Notes: generated by a model not told the origin, from the letters alone. A stretch of DNA of 64,000 nt from Acidobacteriaceae bacterium (GCA_003138515.1 PLGG01000015.1:125344-189343); one strand, 5' to 3'. Positions 42,835-53,202 are shown, counted from the stretch's first letter. Translations and numbers: made by a program.

Positions 42835-43701
42835 CTACCAGCCGAGGTATTTACCGAAGAGCAGCTTGAGGCGCTCTTTCGCTTCGGCCGGAATTGCGTC
42901 TGGTTGCGTGAGCACGGCGTACTTTGCGGCCGAGACGCAAGGGCAGGTGCGCTCGCGAGGCATGGCGGCAACGGCGGCCCTCACCACTTTCGCTGCGTTG
43001 TCGGCGTTTTTGTGGAGCACCGCGACGATCTGCTCGACAGTGACGGCATCGTGGCCTTCGCGCCAGCAGTCGTAGTCGGTGACCATGGCGATGGTGGCGT
43101 AGCAGATTTCGGCTTCGCGTGCGAGCTTAGCCTCCTGCAGGTTGGTCATGCCAATAACGTCGGTGCCCCAACTGCGATAAAGGTTCGACTCGGCCCGGGT
43201 GGAGAACTGCGGACCCTCCATGCAGACGTAGGTGCCTCCGAGCTTGCCCACGACACCGACTTTCGCGCAGGCATCGGCGGCGGCTTTAGCAACGGTTGCG
43301 CAGACGGGATCGCCGAATGCGACGTGGCCCACGATGCCATCGCCAAAGAAGGTGGCGATGCGGTTAAACGTGCGATCGATGAACTGATCGGGCATCACGA
43401 AGTCGGTGGGCTTGTGTTCTTCCTTGAGCGAGCCAACAGCGGAAACGGAGACGATGCGCTCTACGCCGAGTTTCTTGAAGGCGTAAATGTTGGCGCAGAA
43501 GTTGAGCTCGGAGGGAAGGATGCGATGGCCGCGGCCGTGGCGTGCGAGAAAGGCGACCTTGCGACCCTCGAGATCACCGAGGACGAAGGCTTCAGACGGT
43601 GAGCCGAAAGGCGTTTCGATGCGCTCTTCGCGAATGTTGGTGAATCCGGGCATGGAGTAAAGCCCACTGCCGCCGATGATGCCGATTTCCGCTTGAGACA
43701 A
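42835..43701 (-). CDS. mtnP: S-methyl-5'-thioadenosine phosphorylase
   Basis: A 288-residue PNP/MTAP-family enzyme that cleaves MTA with phosphate to adenine and methylthioribose-1-phosphate. It opens IGIIGGSGLYSMPGF, has ARHGRGHRILPSELN (phosphate and substrate site), RIVSVSAVGSLKEE, YVCMEGPQFSTRAE and GMTNLQEAKLAREAEICYA. This pattern fits MTAP better than guanosine-type PNP. The start is TTG with GGAG six bases upstream. Heptamer repeats flank the gene on its upstream side. Confidence 0.92.
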   Translation of the reverse strand: MSQAEIGIIGGSGLYSMPGFTNIREERIETPFGSPSEAFVLGDLEGRKVAFLARHGRGHRILPSELNFCANIYAFKKLGVERIVSVSAVGSLKEEHKPTDFVMPDQFIDRTFNRIATFFGDGIVGHVAFGDPVCATVAKAAADACAKVGVVGKLGGTYVCMEGPQFSTRAESNLYRSWGTDVIGMTNLQEAKLAREAEICYATIAMVTDYDCWREGHDAVTVEQIVAVLHKNADNAAKVVRAAVAAMPRERTCPCVSAAKYAVLTQPDAIPAEAKERLKLLFGKYLGW

Positions 43702-43717
43702 TGTCGACTCCTTGTTT

Positions 43718-43811
43718 AGCCTTCAGCAATCAGCTTTCCGTGTGGCAGCGAACCTCGGTGGCTCATTCAGCGAAGAACCGCTGAGAGCTAACGTCTGAGA
43801 GCTGAGAACTC
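43718..43811. repeat. Two heptamer arrays upstream of mtnP
   Basis: 43718-43738 holds AGCCTTC, AGCAATC and AGCTTTC. 43784-43811 holds AGAGCTA, ACGTCTG, AGAGCTG and AGAACTC, reaching the stop of the next gene. The units are degenerate but keep the 7-base phase with A(G/C) first. Confidence 0.5.
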
Positions 43812-44727
43812 ATCTCTGATCGATCAACCGGATCGACTCCAGGAACACGTCGCCGTCGATCGTCAAGCTGTGGGCGCTGATTTTGTCCATCGTATCCTGC
43901 GCCGTGTGGTGGTAGCTGTTGTTGGGGCCGTAGTCGAGGTCAATCACGTCGATTGATGGCACGCCGCGCTCGACAAAGGGTAAATGATCGTCCTCGACCG
44001 CCATCTCCTGCTGGAAGAAATAGCGCTGGTAGCCGAACTTCCTGGCCGCGTCTGCAACGACCGAGACGAGCCAAGCCGTGGAACGAGTTTCGCGCTGAAT
44101 GTCGAGTTCCTTGTCGCCGATCATGTCGGCGAGAAGGAAGGCTTTAATCTGGTTGAGGGTGCCGTCGCGGTCCCATTTGGCGGCGAGATGGCGGCTGCCG
44201 TAGGTGGAGTCGGAGGCCGACCATCGCTCGATGGCCTCTTCGCCGTCGAAAAAGACGAGCCAAACGGAGTAGCCGTCGAGCTTTTTGCCGGGCGAATGGG
44301 CAGCCTGATCGCGGAGGCGATCGGCGATCGACATCAACAGCCCGGTGGTGGATGCACCGTCGTTGGCGCCGACAAAGTTGATGGTACGCAGCGGGAAGTT
44401 GGTTTCGTAGTGCGTGGCGAGAACGATGACGCCGGGCTTGGTGCCGGGAAAACGGGCGATGAAGTTGCGCATGGGCACCGGGCCGATGGGAGTGTCGGCG
44501 GTGAAGGTGTCTTCTTCCACCTGGTCATGGGCGCGCTGGAAATGGTTGCGGAGAAACTCTTCGGCTTTCACGTGGCCGGGGCCGGTCGGCCAGCGCGGGC
44601 CAATAGCGGCGAACTCGCGCGCGTACTCGTAGGCGCCTGCGCCATCGAAATGCTGGGCGGGTGCGGCGAGGGGGGCGAGGAGCGCGAGCATCGCCACCAC
44701 TCTCTTCCAAGACCAGAAGAAAATCAT
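43810..44727 (-). CDS. Glutaminyl-peptide cyclotransferase-like M28 protein, exported
   Basis: A 305-residue protein with a signal peptide (to about APAQ, residue 25) and an M28-type alpha/beta metallo-fold. Its motifs match the animal-type (type II) glutaminyl cyclase better than aminopeptidases: [25 protein letters not shown] and [14 protein letters not shown]. Expected zinc and catalytic residues are Asp123, Glu163/Glu164, Asp201, Asp246/247 and His274. The residue before that His, Trp in animal enzymes, is His here. Such enzymes convert N-terminal Gln to pyroglutamate. The ATG overlaps the tatC stop (ATGA), so it is coupled to the Tat genes. Confidence 0.8.
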   Translation of the reverse strand: MIFFWSWKRVVAMLALLAPLAAPAQHFDGAGAYEYAREFAAIGPRWPTGPGHVKAEEFLRNHFQRAHDQVEEDTFTADTPIGPVPMRNFIARFPGTKPGVIVLATHYETNFPLRTINFVGANDGASTTGLLMSIADRLRDQAAHSPGKKLDGYSVWLVFFDGEEAIERWSASDSTYGSRHLAAKWDRDGTLNQIKAFLLADMIGDKELDIQRETRSTAWLVSVVADAARKFGYQRYFFQQEMAVEDDHLPFVERGVPSIDVIDLDYGPNNSYHHTAQDTMDKISAHSLTIDGDVFLESIRLIDQR

Positions 44728-45515
44728 CCCGCAGACTCCTTTTTCTTTCTGCGCGCGGGGTGGACCCACCAGGCAACGCCGATGCCGACGAGGTAAAGGG
44801 CCAGCATGGGAATAGCGTATATGCACATGGTGCCGGGATCGGGGCTGGGACAGATGACGGCGGCAACCAAAAACACAGCCAGAATGGCGTAGCGAATGTT
44901 CTTCCAGAGAAACTTTGGGCTGACGATTCCGAAAAGTGCGAGGAAGAAGATGAGGATGGGCAGCTCAAAGCTGACGCCGAGACCCAGAATGATCGAAAGG
45001 AAGAAACCTGTGTATTCCTCGATGGTGACCACGGGGTTGAACTTGCTGCCGAAGCCAATGATGAGGATCTTGAGGGCGCCGGGTAGCACGTAGAAGTAGC
45101 CGAAGGCCGCGCCGGCAAGGAACAGGCCCACCGTAGCGGTCATAAATGGAATGACGAAGCGCTTTTCTTTCTGGTAGAGGCCGGGGGCGATGAAGAGCCA
45201 CACCTGATAAAGAATGAAGGGCGAGGCGAGGATGGCTCCGCCGATGAGCGAGACCTGAAGATAGAGGTTGAGCGGATCCATGGGGTGGGTGTAGTTGAGC
45301 TTGATGCCGAGCTTGGTGAGTGGGGCCTGCACGAAGCCGTAGAGACGCTCGTGGAAGGCGTACGCGACGATGAAGCCGATGCCGAGATACAAGGCGGAGT
45401 GGACGAGACGCTTGCGCAGCTCCTCGAGGTGCTCCATCAGGCTCATGCCCGGGAGCTCGGCGCGCTCTGTGACGGCTTTGCGCGCTTTTTCGAGGGCTTC
45501 CTGGGGATCAACCAT
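44724..45515 (-). CDS. tatC: Sec-independent protein translocase TatC
   Basis: A 263-residue six-helix receptor of twin-arginine signal peptides. It has [21 protein letters not shown] with the Glu used for RR-signal recognition. The conserved [17 protein letters not shown] and [24 protein letters not shown] are also present. It overlaps tatB by 8 bases and the cyclase gene by 4. A Tat substrate with an RR signal begins at the left edge of the window. Confidence 0.96.
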   Translation of the reverse strand: MVDPQEALEKARKAVTERAELPGMSLMEHLEELRKRLVHSALYLGIGFIVAYAFHERLYGFVQAPLTKLGIKLNYTHPMDPLNLYLQVSLIGGAILASPFILYQVWLFIAPGLYQKEKRFVIPFMTATVGLFLAGAAFGYFYVLPGALKILIIGFGSKFNPVVTIEEYTGFFLSIILGLGVSFELPILIFFLALFGIVSPKFLWKNIRYAILAVFLVAAVICPSPDPGTMCIYAIPMLALYLVGIGVAWWVHPARRKKKESAG

Positions 45516-46080
45516 GGTATGCAGCCGGCTCCGATCGTTCGGCTTCAGGTGCTGCGGTTTCAGTCGCTTTGCCAGGACGCTCGGCGGCTATCTTTTCACC
45601 TGTGGAGGGCGGCTGAATGTTCAGGATGGCCGCAGCCGGCGCAAGATCGGTGGAAAGATCGGCCGGCGGCGCACCCTCTTGTGCGGCTGCGATTTTGGCG
45701 TCGACAGCGGGTTCGGTTGTCCCAGCAGGGTAAGTCTCTTCCGCTGCCGCGGGAACGCCAGATTCCTCAGTTTCGGTGGGCACCGTGATTTGAGAGGCCG
45801 TCTGCTCTAGCTGCAGCGGCGCCGGCGCCGCAGCCAGGGCACGCTGGCGCTCCTCCTCTTCTTTCTTGCGCCGGTCCGCCTCCTCGGAGTTGCGCAACTC
45901 CTCTTCCATCTGGAATTTGAAGTCGTTGGAAGCCTTGCGGAACTCGTACATCAGCTTGCCAAGCTGACGGCCGATCTTGGGCAGACGCCGCGGGCCAAAG
46001 ACCACCAAAGCCAAGCCCATGAGGAGCAACGTGTCCCACATGCTCAGTGTGGCGAGCTGAATTGGCGACGGAGATCCCAT
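45508..46080 (-). CDS. tatB: Sec-independent protein translocase TatB
   Basis: A 190-residue TatA/B-family subunit. One N-terminal helix (MWDTLLLMGLALVVFGPRRLP) with the FGP hinge, then an amphipathic KIGRQLGKLMYEFRKASNDF. A long charged coiled region (EEELRNSEEADRRKKEEEER) and an Ala/Pro/Glu-rich tail complete it. Length and adjacency to tatC favour TatB; no separate tatA is present, so this may serve both roles or tatA lies elsewhere. First gene of the tatB-tatC-cyclase operon. Confidence 0.9.
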   Translation of the reverse strand: MGSPSPIQLATLSMWDTLLLMGLALVVFGPRRLPKIGRQLGKLMYEFRKASNDFKFQMEEELRNSEEADRRKKEEEERQRALAAAPAPLQLEQTASQITVPTETEESGVPAAAEETYPAGTTEPAVDAKIAAAQEGAPPADLSTDLAPAAAILNIQPPSTGEKIAAERPGKATETAAPEAERSEPAAYHG

Positions 46081-46541
46081 AAGGGATCATGATACCTGCG
46101 CTTGCGTGGCACCCACAATTGTCGTGCACTGCTTATGGTGAGATCGAAAGCGAGCGATGGGCGGAGCGGCTGAACCGGCTCCCCGGCCTGAGCGCGTCTG
46201 CGCATGTGAGGTGTATGCGGGTGCGTGGGCTGAGCGAGATGCGTCGAAGCGACTGGAAGGCCGAATGAACCCGTCGAAGTGTGTGACTTCGGGAGTTGAC
46301 CTAGTTTCTTCCGATTCGCTTGGTAATCATAAAATCTGATTCGAAAAACTGCACCTTATCTGTTGCAATTCATCTGCGATTTATCGACACTTCGCGCCAT
46401 CTCTCGTCACGGCAACAGGTGAGTGAGTATCACGCATGCGGCGGAGGATTGCTTTTCCGGCGCGGCGAAGTTCACATACAATGAATGCGGGATCGCGGCT
46501 TCCACCTCATCAAATCCCTGAACGGTGGCCCAAGCAGCCCG
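46081..46541. other. Divergent intergenic region, tatB to phospholipase-like gene
   Basis: These 461 bases must hold two promoters. I see an AT-richer patch (about 46280-46400) with TTGACC and TAATCAT elements at poor spacing, and a 60-codon open frame at 46157-46339 without coding features. No gene is supported. Confidence 0.4.
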
Positions 46542-47930
46542 ATGACGATGCGTTTCAAGCAATTGCGAACCGTCGCGCTGATTCTGTTGCTGCTGCCGAT
46601 GTGTCGTCCCCGGCACGCGGCAGCGTATTCCCTGCTCACGCATGAGCAGCTCATCGACCTCACATGGAACGATTCGATTGTTCCTTTGCTGAAGAGCCGT
46701 TATCCGAATCTCACTCCTGCCGAGCTTGACCGCGCGCGGGCCTACGCTTACGGCGGCTGCGTGATTCAGGACATGGGGTACTACCCTTTCGGCGACTCGT
46801 TTTTCTCTGATCTGACGCACTATGTGCGCTCTGGTGATTTTGTTCTTGCCCTCTTCCGTAACGCGCACAACGCCGATGAGCTGGCCTTTGCGGTAGGCGC
46901 GGAGTCGCACTACCTGGGGGATTCCGTTGGACACTCGCAAGCAACGAACCGTGCCGTCGCGCTCCAGTTCCCCAAGCTGGCGGCTCGCTACGGACCAAGC
47001 GTGAACTATGCCGAGGGCCGGCACCAGCATGTGCAAGTGGAGTTCGCCTTCGACATCGATCAATTTGCGAAGCACCGCCTGGCGCCGCTGGGCTATTTGC
47101 GGCACATCGGGATCAAGGTTCCGACGCACCAGCTTGCACTGGCGTTCTTTGAGACGTACGGAGTAACCGACGATTTCGCTAACGGCGAGCGGCATAAATT
47201 CAACCTGAAGGAGTACCAGTCTGCGACTCGGAAGTTCATTCCCCGCATGGCATACGCGGTGACGCTAATGCATCGCGGACATGAAGTTGCCGAGCCTGAC
47301 ACGGCAGATGCGAAAGAGATTGAAAAGGAGTCGGCCGAAGCCGCAACGCTCTACAATTGGGCCGCCTATCGCAAGAAAGCCGGCTTCGAGACGCATTTCA
47401 TCGCCGCCATGCTCTGGGTGCTGCCCAAGGTTGGCCCGCTGTCGATGGTCGCGGTGAAGGGCCCCAGCCCGGCGGCCGAGGCCGACTACATGCACAGCCT
47501 GCTCACAGCCGTTACGGTGTTTCGCGATCGCCTGGCCTTCTTTACACCAACGGAAGCGGGACAGCCACAGCCTGGGAGCACAGCGGCCTTTACAGATCCA
47601 CTGGGCCCACGGGATCCGATGCATCCGCTGCCCAATCGCGACCTGGACACCGGCTTGATGGTCAAACCGGGCGGCTATCCGCTTACCGACCAAACCTACG
47701 CGGAGCTTCTGCACCGGCTGACCCGCGACCCGAGTCAACCGATCCCGCCGGGGATCAAGAGCGATGTGCAGGCGTACTATTCCGACGCCGATGCGCCAAT
47801 CACGACCAAGCAAAAGCCCCGCGCGTGGGCGCAGGTACAGGCAGATCTGAAGACACTGGCCGCAATGTCCACCAGCACCGAGCCTACTCCGTATCCCACC
47901 TACGGCGAGCCGCAAAGTCCAGGCAAGTAG
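46542..47930 (+). CDS. Exported zinc-dependent phospholipase C-like protein
   Basis: A 462-residue protein with a signal peptide (MTMRFKQLRTVALILLLLPM..., cleaved near HAAA). The next 240 residues follow the zinc-dependent phospholipase C/S1-P1 nuclease helical fold, with likely metal ligands in LLTHEQLIDLTW, YGGCVIQDMGYYPFGD, THYV and GAESHYLGDSVGHSQATN. A C-terminal region of about 200 residues has no family I recognise and contains Pro-rich DPLGPRDPMHPLP. The first ATG at 46485 would add 19 non-signal residues. It is divergent from tatB; M16 protease gene follows. Confidence 0.75.
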   Translation: MTMRFKQLRTVALILLLLPMCRPRHAAAYSLLTHEQLIDLTWNDSIVPLLKSRYPNLTPAELDRARAYAYGGCVIQDMGYYPFGDSFFSDLTHYVRSGDFVLALFRNAHNADELAFAVGAESHYLGDSVGHSQATNRAVALQFPKLAARYGPSVNYAEGRHQHVQVEFAFDIDQFAKHRLAPLGYLRHIGIKVPTHQLALAFFETYGVTDDFANGERHKFNLKEYQSATRKFIPRMAYAVTLMHRGHEVAEPDTADAKEIEKESAEAATLYNWAAYRKKAGFETHFIAAMLWVLPKVGPLSMVAVKGPSPAAEADYMHSLLTAVTVFRDRLAFFTPTEAGQPQPGSTAAFTDPLGPRDPMHPLPNRDLDTGLMVKPGGYPLTDQTYAELLHRLTRDPSQPIPPGIKSDVQAYYSDADAPITTKQKPRAWAQVQADLKTLAAMSTSTEPTPYPTYGEPQSPGK

Positions 47931-48018
47931 TTCTTCACTTCCAAAATACTCCGCTCGCGCGAAGTATTATCCTGTCTGAGCTTGTATTTCCTGATTTCCC
48001 GAATAAGGAAGAACTGTC

Positions 48019-50859
48019 GTGAAGTGTGCCCGTCGCCATTGTCTGTCTCTTGTTATGGTCTTGATTCTTGTCGGCGCGGGGTTGGCCGCGCGCGCGCAGA
48101 GTGCGACTCCTGCAGCAGCTTCACATAAGCTACCCGTGATCAAGTACGCGAAGTACACGCTGCCCAATGGCCTGACGGTAATTACGCACGAAGATCACCG
48201 GCTGCCAATGGTGTCCGTGGACCTTTGGTATCACGTGGGCCCGCTGAACGAGCGACCGGGGCGGACGGGATTTGCGCATCTTTTTGAACACATGATGTTC
48301 GAGGGCTCGGAACATGTGGGAGAGAAGGCGCACATCCGGATTGTTCAGGCGGTCGGTGGGACGAGCATCAACGGCACCACGGACTTTGACCGCACCAACT
48401 ACTTTGAGACCATGCCCAGCAACCAACTGGAGCTTGCGCTGTGGCTTGAGAGCGACCGGATGGGCTTTCTGATGGAGGGCCTGAACCGGGAACTGCTGAC
48501 GAACCAGAAAGACGTTGTCCGGAACGAGCGGCGGCAGGGCGAGGGACAGCCCTATTACGTTGCCGAGGAGGCGACGTTTCATCTGCTCTTCCCCAAGGGC
48601 CATCCGTATTACGGCTCGGTCATCGGCAGCCACGCGGATATTGAGTCGGCGCGGATCGCCGATGTGCGCGACTTTCATCAGCAGTTCTACACGCCCAACA
48701 ACGCGTCGATCGCGATTGCGGGGGATTTTGACCCGGTGAAGCTGAAGGCGCTGCTGACGAAGTACTTCGGGCCGATTCCCAAGGGCCCGGCAGTAGAACC
48801 TGTAACGGCTGTTACTCCGCCGATCACGTCGCAGCGCCGCGCCAGTGTGACGGACACTGTGCACTTGCCGCAGTTGACGATTGCCTGGCTTACGCCGGCC
48901 GCCTTCACGCCCGATTCCTACAGCGTGAGTGCTGCTACGTTTGCGCTGGGCGGCGCCAAGGCCAGCCGGCTGGACGAAGCCATGGTGTACAAGGCACAGA
49001 CCGCACAAAACGTAACTTGCGTCTCGATGGTGGAGAAGTTGACCGGAATTACCGAATGCACCATGACTGCCAAGCCTGGAGTGAAGCTGGAGGATTTGGA
49101 AGCCGCGTTCTGGAAGGAACTGGACAAACTGAAACAGGATGGGCCGACTGCCGACGAGGTGGCCTCAGCGAAGGCGCTTGACCTGACCGCCAAGATCTCC
49201 GGCCTCGAACGGCTGGGCGGATTCGGCGGCATCGCCGACTCGCTCGATCGATACAACCAGTACACCGGCGATCCGGGATTCCTGCCCAAAGACGTGGCCA
49301 TGACAGAGGCAGTGACGCGGGCGAGCGCAAAGGCCGCGGCGGTGAAGTATTTGACCAAGGATGCGGCAGTAGTGGTCTACTGCGTTCCGGGCAAAAAAGT
49401 GCTGGACGATGTGCCTCGCAGCCCCGCGAATACCGATGCGGATGTGAAGCTCGAGAATCCGTATACCGCGGATTTCGAGGCATCGCAGGAGTGGCGGAAG
49501 AGCCAGCCTGCGCCTGGCCCCGCGCCGGTGCTGCACCTGCCCACTCCGCAGGAGTTCACGCTGGCCAATGGTCTCAAAGTCCTGCTGGTTGAGAATCATG
49601 CTCTTCCGGTGCTGAGTGCGGAGGTTGTGTCGCGCGCCGGCAGCGAAAACGATCCGGACACGAAGAGCGGCCTGGCCACGCTGACCGCGGAGGTGATGAG
49701 CGACGGAACGGTATCGCGCGACCTGACGCAACTGGCGAATGACGAAGAGCGAATCGGAGCGCGTGTGCAGTCCAGCGCGGCGACGGATTCCGGGACCATC
49801 TCGATGGAAATGCTCACCAGCCACACGACAGAGGGGTTGAATCTGCTCGCCGATGTGGCGCAACATCCGGGCTTTCGCAGCGAGGATGTTGATCGGCGCC
49901 GCAAGCAGAGGCTGGTGCGCATCGCGCAAGAGACCGACAACGTGCAGAACATGGCGATGCGCGTTGGTCCGAAGCTGGTCTTCGGCGACTCGCCTTACGG
50001 CCGCAGCGCATCGGGAACGGCGGAGAGCGTGGGTTCGATCGCCTCAGCCGACATGACTGCGTTTTATGCCAGCCACTATGGACCACGCGACTCAGCGCTG
50101 GTGCTGGCCGGCGATTTGACTCGCGCACAGGCGGAGAGCCTCGCCCGCCAGTACTTTGGCAAATGGACCGGAACGACGGAAGCGGCAGCCACGATTCCTC
50201 CGGCGCCAGCGTCGCAGCCTACGCATGTGGTGATTGTGGACAAGCCTGGTGCGCCGCAAAGTGCGCTATTGGCCTTTGGCATCGGCGTGCCGGCGAATTC
50301 GCCCGACATCGAGACTCTCACAGTGATGAACTATACGTTGGGCGGAAGCTTTGCCAGCCGCATCAACATGAATTTGCGCGAGGTGCATGGCTATACCTAC
50401 GGCGCCAACTCGACGTTCACACAGTATCGCGATGGCGGGCTGTTCCGGGCCGGCGGACTGGTGCGGACCGACGTGACCGCGGCGGCGGCGAAGGAGCTGA
50501 TGGCAGAGATCAACAAATTTGCCACGCAGCCCTCAACCACGGAAGAGCTGGCCGCGGCGAAGGAGGCGACTGTGAGTTCGCTGCCCGGACGCTTCGAAAC
50601 CACAGCGTCCATCGTTCAAGCCATTGACGGAATCTTTCTTTACGATCGTCCGCTCGACTACTACGCGAAGCTGCCGATGAAATATGAGGCGGTGACAGGG
50701 GCCGACATTGCGCGTGTGGCCAACGAGTATCTGCATCCCGATCAACTTGTGATTGTGACTGCTGGCGATCGCACGAAAATCGAACCCGGCTTGAAGGATG
50801 CGGGCCTGGGGCCCGTCGAGGTGCGAGACATCAGCGGCAAGCTGGTGACGGGACAGTAG
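48019..50859 (+). CDS. M16-family zinc protease, two-domain (pitrilysin/insulinase type)
   Basis: A 946-residue exported metalloprotease with two M16 halves in one chain. A signal peptide (to about residue 26, AARA) is followed by the active half with HLFEH (His87, Glu90, His91, the HxxEH zinc site) and the distal Glu in VVRNERRQGEG. The second half from about residue 510 (FTLANGLKVLLVENHALPV) lacks HxxEH and should be the inactive clamshell partner, with the substrate-binding REVHGYTYGANS. It likely degrades peptides in the periplasm. The start is GTG with AAGGAAG upstream. Confidence 0.92.
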   Translation: MKCARRHCLSLVMVLILVGAGLAARAQSATPAAASHKLPVIKYAKYTLPNGLTVITHEDHRLPMVSVDLWYHVGPLNERPGRTGFAHLFEHMMFEGSEHVGEKAHIRIVQAVGGTSINGTTDFDRTNYFETMPSNQLELALWLESDRMGFLMEGLNRELLTNQKDVVRNERRQGEGQPYYVAEEATFHLLFPKGHPYYGSVIGSHADIESARIADVRDFHQQFYTPNNASIAIAGDFDPVKLKALLTKYFGPIPKGPAVEPVTAVTPPITSQRRASVTDTVHLPQLTIAWLTPAAFTPDSYSVSAATFALGGAKASRLDEAMVYKAQTAQNVTCVSMVEKLTGITECTMTAKPGVKLEDLEAAFWKELDKLKQDGPTADEVASAKALDLTAKISGLERLGGFGGIADSLDRYNQYTGDPGFLPKDVAMTEAVTRASAKAAAVKYLTKDAAVVVYCVPGKKVLDDVPRSPANTDADVKLENPYTADFEASQEWRKSQPAPGPAPVLHLPTPQEFTLANGLKVLLVENHALPVLSAEVVSRAGSENDPDTKSGLATLTAEVMSDGTVSRDLTQLANDEERIGARVQSSAATDSGTISMEMLTSHTTEGLNLLADVAQHPGFRSEDVDRRRKQRLVRIAQETDNVQNMAMRVGPKLVFGDSPYGRSASGTAESVGSIASADMTAFYASHYGPRDSALVLAGDLTRAQAESLARQYFGKWTGTTEAAATIPPAPASQPTHVVIVDKPGAPQSALLAFGIGVPANSPDIETLTVMNYTLGGSFASRINMNLREVHGYTYGANSTFTQYRDGGLFRAGGLVRTDVTAAAAKELMAEINKFATQPSTTEELAAAKEATVSSLPGRFETTASIVQAIDGIFLYDRPLDYYAKLPMKYEAVTGADIARVANEYLHPDQLVIVTAGDRTKIEPGLKDAGLGPVEVRDISGKLVTGQ

Positions 50860-50870
50860 TTCTGGCTCGT

Positions 50871-51617
50871 CTAGCGGTCGTCTCCGGCATTCGCTCTCGA
50901 GGCCGGCGACGGCGGGACAGGCGGTCGAACTGACGCCGCGGCGACTGGCGGGCGCAGCGACTGCGGATGGTCTGTCGGCGCCTGGTGCATGGTCACGATG
51001 ATGGCTTCCGCGGGCCTGCCGCCTGCACAGCGATAGGAGTGTGGGGTGCCCGCGTCAAAGTAGACGGCATCGCCCGCGCTCAACTTGGCCTCTTGGTCTC
51101 CGTGCCACAGGATCAATTCACCGGCGAGCACATATAGGAACTCGAAGCCCGTGTGCATGTGCGATTTGGGCTCAACATGCTCGGGCAGCGGAACGAATTC
51201 AGCGAAGTAAGGGTCCATGTGCCGGTCGGCCACCATGTACCCGAGGCTCTCGAACGTGTAGGTAGGCGGCTCCGCACCGGTTTGCGGCATGCGCACGCGA
51301 TCCTTCTTGCGATGCACGCGGAAGATGGGTGTCGGCTCGGTCTCAAAGAAATACGACAGATCCTTGGAGAAAACCATTGCGATGCGCGCCAGGTTGCGCA
51401 GCGTGGGCACTACGCGGCCCGTCTCCAACTGGGAGAGGAAACTCGCCGAAAGCCCTGTGTGCTTGCCGAGATCAACCAGCCCCATCGACTTCTTGAGCCG
51501 CAAACGCCGGATGCGTTCGCCCAGATGCTTCTCGGTAATGAAGCGTTCGGCGGTGTCGGCATCCGCCAGTGTTTTGTGCATCTCCTCGCCGCCGTTTGTC
51601 TCGGGCCGATCGGTCAT
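50871..51617 (-). CDS. XRE-family regulator with C-terminal cupin sensor
   Basis: A 248-residue one-component regulator. The helix-turn-helix spans about residues 30-85 ([42 protein letters not shown] in part). A cupin barrel follows with [22 protein letters not shown] and [15 protein letters not shown], where His/Glu could hold a metal or ligand. A Pro/Ala-rich tail ends it. Relatives control amino-acid, polyamine or antibiotic pathways. AAGGAG is five bases before the ATG. It is divergent from asnS (179-base gap) and convergent with the protease gene. Confidence 0.88.
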   Translation of the reverse strand: MTDRPETNGGEEMHKTLADADTAERFITEKHLGERIRRLRLKKSMGLVDLGKHTGLSASFLSQLETGRVVPTLRNLARIAMVFSKDLSYFFETEPTPIFRVHRKKDRVRMPQTGAEPPTYTFESLGYMVADRHMDPYFAEFVPLPEHVEPKSHMHTGFEFLYVLAGELILWHGDQEAKLSAGDAVYFDAGTPHSYRCAGGRPAEAIIVTMHQAPTDHPQSLRPPVAAASVRPPVPPSPASRANAGDDR

Positions 51618-51796
51618 CGCCGCTCCTTAACAAGCTAGGATGCACTTTGGCGGCATTTGTTGTCCAATCAAAACAGTTTCCCGTAGCACGAAACAACTGC
51701 GCGAAAACGGTGGCGGTCCACGTCGCCGCGCGATGCGCGTTAGACTGGAAAGTCCGGTGCGATGGAAAAAGACGCCGTCCAGAAAGCCTGCTGATC

Positions 51797-53164
51797 ATGA
51801 GTGAAGAAAGCGTTACTGACGACCTGGAAGTCACAAAAAACACTCCGCCAGTGGCCACGATTGCCGAAATTGGGCGGCATGAGGGGCAATCCGTCACCTT
51901 GCGAGGGTGGCTTTACAACTCGCGCGAGAGCGGCAAGCTGCTCTTTCCGATCTTCCGCGATGGAACCGGGTCGATCCAGGGAGTCGCTCACGTTAAGAGC
52001 GTGACGCCGGAAGTCTTTGAAAAGTTGAAAGGCCTGACCCAGGAGTCGTCGGTGATTGTCACCGGCAAGGTGCGTGCGGACAAGCGCGCGCCCGGCGGCT
52101 ACGAGCTGGACGTGGAAGACGTGCACGTGGTGCAGCGAGTGCCGGAGTCAGACCCGTACCCGATCACCCTCAAGGAGCACGGCGTCGACTTTCTGCAGGA
52201 GCGGCGGCACTTGTGGGTGCGCTCGCCGCGGCAATCGGCCATCCTGCGGATTCGCGCGGAGATCATGCGCGCGGCGGCCGAGTACTTTGACTCCAATGGA
52301 TTTATCCGGACCGACCCGCCGATTCTGACGCCGGCGGCGTGCGAGGGCACCTCGACGCTGTTCCCGGTGGACTACTTTGGCGATCCCGCCTACCTGACGC
52401 AGAGCGGGCAGCTCTACATCGAGTCGACGGCGCTGGCGCTGGGCAAGGTGTACAGTTTCGGGCCGACGTTTCGCGCCGAGAAGTCGAAGACGCGGCGCCA
52501 CTTGACGGAGTTCTGGATGATCGAGCCCGAGGTGGCCTACATGGACCTCGACGGCTTGATGGAACTCGCAGAGAACTTCATCACGCACGTTATCGAGAGC
52601 GTGTTAAAGAATCGCGCGCCCGAGCTGCACGTGATCGGGCGAGATGCGGCGAAACTGGAGGCGATCAAGGCGCCGTTCCCGAAGTTGCGCTACGACGAAG
52701 CCGCCGAAATGCTGAACCAGGCGTACAAGGATGGGAAGCTGGAGGCGCCGTTCGAGTACGGAAACGACTTCGGCTCGCCGGACGAGACGTGGCTGAGCTC
52801 TCAATATGACCGGCCGGTGATGGTGCACCGCTACCCGGCTAACGTTAAGGCGTTTTACATGGACCCCGATGCGAAAGATCCGCGCTACGCGCTGTGCGTG
52901 GACGTGCTGGCGCCGGAAGGATACGGAGAGATCATCGGAGGGTCGCAGCGCGTGTCGAGCTACGAGCTGTTGAGCTCGCGCATTGACCAGCACAAGCTGC
53001 CGCGGGCCGCGTTCGAGTGGTATCTCGACCTGCGCCGCTACGGCAGCGTGCCGCACTCGGGCTTCGGCATGGGCATTGAGCGCCTGGTGGCGTGGGTGTG
53101 CGCGCTGGATCACGTGCGGGAGACGATTCCGTTTCCGCGAATGCTGAACCGGATGTATCCGTAA
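51797..53164 (+). CDS. asnS: Asparagine-tRNA ligase
   Basis: A 455-residue class IIb synthetase. The N-terminal OB-fold ([26 protein letters not shown]) recognises the anticodon. The core has [19 protein letters not shown], motif 2 [25 protein letters not shown] and [15 protein letters not shown]. Motif 3 lies in [13 protein letters not shown]. The Asn-type motif 2 and the GGSQR block separate it from AspS. The start at 51797 is where family homology begins; upstream codons are not conserved-looking. Confidence 0.95.
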   Translation: MSEESVTDDLEVTKNTPPVATIAEIGRHEGQSVTLRGWLYNSRESGKLLFPIFRDGTGSIQGVAHVKSVTPEVFEKLKGLTQESSVIVTGKVRADKRAPGGYELDVEDVHVVQRVPESDPYPITLKEHGVDFLQERRHLWVRSPRQSAILRIRAEIMRAAAEYFDSNGFIRTDPPILTPAACEGTSTLFPVDYFGDPAYLTQSGQLYIESTALALGKVYSFGPTFRAEKSKTRRHLTEFWMIEPEVAYMDLDGLMELAENFITHVIESVLKNRAPELHVIGRDAAKLEAIKAPFPKLRYDEAAEMLNQAYKDGKLEAPFEYGNDFGSPDETWLSSQYDRPVMVHRYPANVKAFYMDPDAKDPRYALCVDVLAPEGYGEIIGGSQRVSSYELLSSRIDQHKLPRAAFEWYLDLRRYGSVPHSGFGMGIERLVAWVCALDHVRETIPFPRMLNRMYP

Positions 53165-53202
53165 AACAGTTCGCGGTTGTCCCTGGACGGCTTCGGTCCG
53201 CT

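Noticed and set aside
46157..46339. A 60-codon open frame in the tatB upstream gap
   Set aside because: No ribosome site, no motif and no amino-acid pattern of a real small protein.
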